Assembly: GCA_934101445.1 (NCBI GenBank)
Contig: CAKORQ010000029.1
Span: 1 to 8,591, forward strand
Origin: an uncultured Bacilli bacterium
GTDB taxonomy: Bacteria > Bacillota_I > Bacilli_A > RF39 > UBA660
DNA length: 8,591 nt
Reading direction: 5' to 3'
The stretch's first letter is position 1. The number at the start of each line of letters is the position of its first letter. The position numbers and the translations under genes were made by a program. Shown here piece after piece: positions 6,140 to 8,591 of the stretch. The notes under the pieces are model-generated. The model was not told where the DNA came from and made no database searches. It was given only the letters and a program-made list of their open reading frames with translations.

Positions 6140-6307
6140 ATGATATTAAATGTTACTCAATTAAAAGAAATAAAAGGAGGAGCCAGCAGTATTCTAAGTG
6201 CTACTTTCTTTAATGCCTTAGCAAGAAGTCTAAGTACTCTTACTGATATTGGTAGAAGTCTTGGTACTTCTATTAGAATGCTTTTTTCAAGGAGAGTTTG
6301 TAAATGA
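6140..6307 (+). CDS. Double-glycine leader bacteriocin-like peptide 2 (cationic)
   Basis: A 55-codon ORF, 24 bases after peptide 1. The leader MILNVTQLKEIKGG has L3 at -12, Q7 at -8, L8 at -7, I11 at -4 and GG at -2/-1, and shares MIL and LKxxKGG spacing with peptide 1. The core is 41 residues (starts ASSILSATFF, ends RRVCK). It has five Arg and one Lys against one Asp, about +5, in an amphipathic-helix pattern. GxxxG occurs at G38-G42 (GRSLG). A single Cys, C54, is next to last. The contrast with the neutral, glycine-zipper peptide 1 suggests the two halves of a class IIb-like two-peptide bacteriocin. Its TGA overlaps the ATG of the next ORF. Confidence 0.88.
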   Translation: MILNVTQLKEIKGGASSILSATFFNALARSLSTLTDIGRSLGTSIRMLFSRRVCK

Positions 6308-6354
6308 TAAAATGGTTAATTAATTTTTTAAGAAAAATTTATTATATTATTTAA
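6304..6354 (+). CDS. 16-residue cationic micropeptide
   Basis: The ORF MIKWLINFLRKIYYII overlaps the stop of peptide 2 by ATGA, the classic arrangement for coupled translation. AAGGAGAG (6289-6296), inside the end of peptide 2, is a near-consensus ribosome binding site 7 bases upstream. The product is hydrophobic with K3, R10 and K11 (net about +3 before the formyl group), and has no double-glycine leader, so the exporter should not process it. Residues 8-16 match residues 8-16 of the next ORF in the pattern F[LI]Rx[IL]xY[IV]I. It could be a leaderless toxic or helper peptide, or a membrane-bound immunity peptide; it is much shorter than known immunity proteins. Role unknown. Confidence 0.6.
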   Translation: MIKWLINFLRKIYYII

Positions 6355-6386
6355 AATTATTTTAATAATATTAGAAAGGATTAACT

Positions 6387-6452
6387 ATGAGTAGAAATTT
6401 TTATACTTTTATAAGATGCTTATGCTATGTTATTAACTATTTAAGATGGTAA
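6387..6452 (+). CDS. 21-residue cationic micropeptide, paralogue of the previous one
   Basis: A 21-codon ORF with AAAGGA at 6375-6380, 6 bases before ATG. The product begins MSRNFYTFIRCLCYVI and ends NYLRW. It is hydrophobic and aromatic, with R3, R10, R20 and no acidic residue, and has a CxC pair (C11, C13). Residues 8-16 (FIRCLCYVI) align without gaps to FLRKIYYII in the 16-residue ORF: four identities (F8, R10, Y14, I16) and three conservative changes. Both also have a basic residue at position 3. It has no GG leader and no signal-peptide cleavage site. No clear terminator follows. Function unknown. Confidence 0.6.
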   Translation: MSRNFYTFIRCLCYVINYLRW

Positions 6453-6486
6453 TTAATAAAATTTAAATTTAGAAAAAGATAAATAA

Positions 6487-6515
6487 GTGAAAAATAACTA
6501 TCTTTATGCTATACT
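6487..6515 (+). promoter_or_regulatory. Promoter of the glycine-rich surface protein gene
   Basis: GTGAAA (6487-6492), 17-base spacer, TATACT (6510-6515), and extended -10 TG at 6507-6508. A 7-bp inverted repeat, AAAGATA/TATCTTT (6475-6481/6499-6505), spans the -35 and could be an operator. It lacks a T-run, so it is not a terminator for the peptide genes. Confidence 0.65.
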
Positions 6516-6536
6516 TTAAAATAGAGGTGGTTAAAT

Positions 6537-8150
6537 GTGAATAAAATAAATAATAAAGGTTTTATTGCAACAACACTTATTTATTCTTTTTTACTTTTAT
6601 TTGCAACTTTGGTAACGGTTATTATTACTAATTATAATTATTATCGTAATACTCTTAATAAATATAATAAGAATATTAATGATGCCCTAAATGCTAAAGT
6701 AAATAATAAATATGTTACTTTATACAATGAAATTGATAATAGCGATTTTGAGGCTAAATACGTCTCTTGGTATATGGGGGCTAATACAACTAACTTTTCT
6801 AATAATGGTAATGTTGGTTATGATTGTAATCAAAGCGATTGTACTAACAAAAACGGCTCTTATCAAACGAATTATACCAATGCTGGGGGTAATAACTCTT
6901 TTAGATTTGCCCCGCAAACTAATAGTATCGTTAATTCTAATGTATTTAATTGCATTGCCAATAATTATTATTATATAAGTTATGATGTTTTTACTAGTGG
7001 CGCCTTAAGTGGTGGCAATATTGGTATATATAATAATTCTGGACGTTTTGAAGTATCTGAACCCTTAAATTATGGTTTTCAAAATTGGAGTCGTCGTGGT
7101 CTTATTGGCAAAGTATCTTCCGGTGGCAATTGTGTTTTTAGAATAGACTACCAAAATAGCGGGGGCGGTGCTGATATTAGAATGAATATTGATAACGTTT
7201 CAGTTATAAATATTACTGAACTATTAAGTAAGGCTGGAATTAGTATTCCTGATTCCGGAGGTAATGAATTAAAGACTAAGTATAGTCTGGCGCTTACTGA
7301 GGCTCAATCTGATGCTAAAATTACCCATTTTAATGTTTCAACAGTCTATGATATTGATGCCCTAAAAAATACTAATAATACAACTTATAACTTTGTTTAT
7401 ACGGGCAGTACCCAGGAATTTACGGCTCCAAGTGATGGTACTTATCTTTTAGAAGTCTGGGGTGCCCAAGGCGGATATCAATTGAGTGGTCGCGGTGGCT
7501 ACGGCGGTTATTCTTATGGTGAATATAAACTTAATAAAGGTCAGAAACTTTATGTAAAAGTCGGCCGTGGGGCCTCGGAAGGGTATTTAGATGGCGGCGG
7601 TGCCACTTCGATTCAAAATTACCTTATTGGCGATGGTCAATTAAGAAATTATAAAAATAATCGCGGTAACGTTATCATTGTTGCTGGAGGAGGAGGCGCT
7701 GGTGAAAGAGAAAACGGTGGTAATGGCGGTGGTTACCTGGGAGGAACTGGGTACCAAAAATCGACCGGCTATGAATATTACGCTGAAGGTGGTACTCAAT
7801 CTAGTGGTGGCCGTGGTAGAACCGCCGCTGGTCATAATAACAGTGGCAATTTAAATGGTGATTTTGGTATCGGGGGTAGCGGTAATAGCCCAATCGATTC
7901 TGGTCCCAATGGTGGTGAAGGCTACTTTGGCGGCGGTGGGGTTACCTATGCCGGCTCCGGCGGTGGTGGTTCTGGATATATTGGCAACGGTAACCTTACT
8001 AACAAAGGCATGTATTGTTATCTTTGCAGCGAAAGTAATGATGCAAATACCAAAACTACTACAACTTCTTGCTATGAAGAAACCCCAACCAAAAATTGTG
8101 CTAAACTTGGTCATGGCTATGCTAGAATTACTCTTATTGGTGCCCGATAA
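6537..8150 (+). CDS. Prepilin-like, glycine-rich surface protein
   Basis: A 537-residue protein in three parts. Residues 1-31 look like a class III (type IV prepilin) signal: basic MNKINNKG, likely cut between G8 and F9, then a long hydrophobic stretch, FIATTLIYSFLLLFATLVTV. The mature position 5 is Thr, not the usual pilin Glu. Residues about 60-225 have Cys pairs (DCNQSDC) and a beta-rich run ending RIDYQNSGGGADIRMNIDNV, resembling a carbohydrate-binding jelly-roll; this is tentative. Residues about 283-537 are a bacterial Gly_rich domain (PF12810-like): EFTAPSDGTYLLEVWGAQGG with W308, many GGxG runs, and a Cys-containing tail ending GHGYARITLI. Likely role: a surface adhesin or minor-pilin-like protein. 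The GTG start follows AGAGGTGG (6523-6530) by 6 bases; the ATG at 6535 runs straight into a stop. Confidence 0.8.
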   Translation: MNKINNKGFIATTLIYSFLLLFATLVTVIITNYNYYRNTLNKYNKNINDALNAKVNNKYVTLYNEIDNSDFEAKYVSWYMGANTTNFSNNGNVGYDCNQSDCTNKNGSYQTNYTNAGGNNSFRFAPQTNSIVNSNVFNCIANNYYYISYDVFTSGALSGGNIGIYNNSGRFEVSEPLNYGFQNWSRRGLIGKVSSGGNCVFRIDYQNSGGGADIRMNIDNVSVINITELLSKAGISIPDSGGNELKTKYSLALTEAQSDAKITHFNVSTVYDIDALKNTNNTTYNFVYTGSTQEFTAPSDGTYLLEVWGAQGGYQLSGRGGYGGYSYGEYKLNKGQKLYVKVGRGASEGYLDGGGATSIQNYLIGDGQLRNYKNNRGNVIIVAGGGGAGERENGGNGGGYLGGTGYQKSTGYEYYAEGGTQSSGGRGRTAAGHNNSGNLNGDFGIGGSGNSPIDSGPNGGEGYFGGGGVTYAGSGGGGSGYIGNGNLTNKGMYCYLCSESNDANTKTTTTSCYEETPTKNCAKLGHGYARITLIGAR

Positions 8151-8182
8151 AACATTTTCGGCAAAAACTAGGAGAAAAACAG

Positions 8183-8212
8183 TTGAAACCCGGTAAATAC
8201 ATGTGGTATAAT
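8183..8212 (+). promoter_or_regulatory. Promoter of rpsU-yqeY
   Basis: TTGAAA (8183-8188), 18-base spacer, perfect TATAAT (8207-8212) and extended -10 TG at 8204-8205. The start of transcription falls near 8219, about 23 bases before the S21 ATG. Confidence 0.85.
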
Positions 8213-8241
8213 TGGCTTGTTGATTGAAGGGAGGGATAAAG

Positions 8242-8427
8242 ATGACAAAAGTAGTGGTAAAAGATGGCAATGTTGATGGCGCATTAAAAAAATGGAAAGT
8301 TAAAGTTGCTAAAAGTGGTGTCCCTTCAGAATTAAAAAAGAGAAAACATTATGAAAAACCAGGCGTAAAAAGAAGAGAAGCAAAAAAAGAAATGATTCGT
8401 AATGCGAGAAAACATCATAGAGATTAG
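8242..8427 (+). CDS. rpsU: 30S ribosomal protein S21
   Basis: A 61-residue, strongly basic small-subunit ribosomal protein, close to the usual Bacillota length of about 57-60. The family pattern is clear: VVVKDGNVDGALKKWKVKV, then ELKKRKHYEKPGVKRREAKK, then a basic tail. S21 binds near the 3' end of 16S rRNA and helps early initiation. The ATG at 8242 follows GGGAGGG (8229-8235) by 6 bases; a TTG at 8224 would add six residues with no ribosome binding site. The next gene starts 10 bases after the stop, a pairing also seen in Bacillus. Confidence 0.97.
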   Translation: MTKVVVKDGNVDGALKKWKVKVAKSGVPSELKKRKHYEKPGVKRREAKKEMIRNARKHHRD

Positions 8428-8437
8428 GAGTATTGAT

Positions 8438-8591
8438 ATGTTAGAAAAACAAATCGTAACTGATACTCTTACGGCAATGAAAAATTCTGATAAGTTTAAA
8501 GTATCCGTTCTAAGAATGCTTAAAAGTGCTTTACAAAGTGAAAAAATTAATAGCAAGTCAACTGATTTAACAGATGAACAAGTTATTATGG
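8438..8591 (+). CDS. yqeY: GatB/YqeY domain protein, N-terminal part
   Basis: An open frame of 51 codons that runs off the right end of the window. MLEKQIVTDTLTAMKNSDKF, then VSVLRMLKSALQSEKI, then a TDLTDEQV segment, match the start of YqeY, a small protein related to the tail of the GatB amidotransferase subunit that may bind tRNA. Its exact role is not settled. AGGAG (8426-8430), overlapping the rpsU stop, is 7 bases before ATG. Position directly after rpsU supports the call. Confidence 0.9.
   Translation, partial: MLEKQIVTDTLTAMKNSDKFKVSVLRMLKSALQSEKINSKSTDLTDEQVIM

Noticed and set aside
6475..6505. AAAGATA/TATCTTT inverted repeat as a terminator for the peptide operon.
   Set aside because: The loop is 17 bases, no T-run follows, and it overlaps the -35 of the next promoter. 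An operator is more plausible.
7480..7990. Glycine-codon-rich DNA as a tandem repeat or CRISPR-like array.
   Set aside because: The GGT/GGC runs have no regular period or conserved repeat unit and stay in one reading frame, as expected for a Gly_rich protein domain.
8142..8166. Imperfect hairpin TGCCCGA/TCGGCA after the glycine-rich protein gene.
   Set aside because: It is bulged and followed by A-rich sequence on the plus strand with no T-run on either side, so it is not an intrinsic terminator.
7851..8270. Long open frames on the minus strand and in another plus frame across the glycine-rich region.
   Set aside because: They are by-products of the repeated GGT/GGC codons. The predicted proteins are low-complexity and have no RBS or promoter.

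Overview
The window looks like chromosomal DNA of an AT-rich, Gram-positive Bacillota, most likely an uncultured gut lineage of Bacilli or Erysipelotrichales-like bacteria. The evidence is very low GC, strong AGGAGG-type ribosome binding sites, textbook and extended -10 SigA promoters, tRNAs with encoded CCA, an rpsU-yqeY pair as in Bacillus, and a tRNA-Ile2(CAU) close to the Bacillus one. UGA serves as a stop and UGG as Trp, so this is code 11 and not the Mycoplasma code. The lineage is an inference.

Layout. 1-694: promoter region, an unrecognised 140-aa gene, and a terminator that overlaps its stop codon. 713-977: a two-tRNA unit (Ile2-CAU, Leu-UAG) with its own promoter and terminator. 978-1932: a structured leader and a YhfI/RNase Z-like metallo-beta-lactamase-fold hydrolase. 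1933-2460 on the minus strand: an unrecognised 175-aa protein that abuts the hydrolase stop to stop. 2596-3881: an operon of a VirB2/TrbC-like small membrane protein and a PF06541 (CmpB-like) membrane protein, closed by a terminator that again overlaps the stop. 3909-6452: a compact peptide-export cassette. 6487-8150: a prepilin-like, glycine-rich surface protein. 8183-8591: ribosomal protein S21 and the start of YqeY.

The most interesting part is 3909-6452. A peptidase-containing ABC exporter (C39 triad C14/H90/D106) is followed by two peptides too short for routine gene calling. Both carry complete double-glycine leaders with the expected hydrophobic positions at -12, -7 and -4, and both cores contain GxxxG. 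This is the architecture of a two-peptide (class IIb-like) bacteriocin: one neutral glycine-zipper peptide and one strongly cationic peptide, each with a single near-C-terminal Cys. Two still smaller ORFs follow (16 and 21 codons). Each has its own RBS, neither has a GG leader, and they share the motif F[LI]Rx[IL]xY[IV]I at identical residue numbers 8-16. They look like a paralogous pair of cationic micropeptides of unknown role. No conventional immunity protein is visible. The exporter start codon and Shine-Dalgarno sit inside a long two-part inverted repeat, with the SD in the apical loop, which suggests translational control.

The 6537-8150 product joins a type IV prepilin-like N-terminus (cleavage after G8) to a Cys-containing, beta-sandwich-like region and a bacterial Gly_rich domain, so it is probably displayed on the surface.
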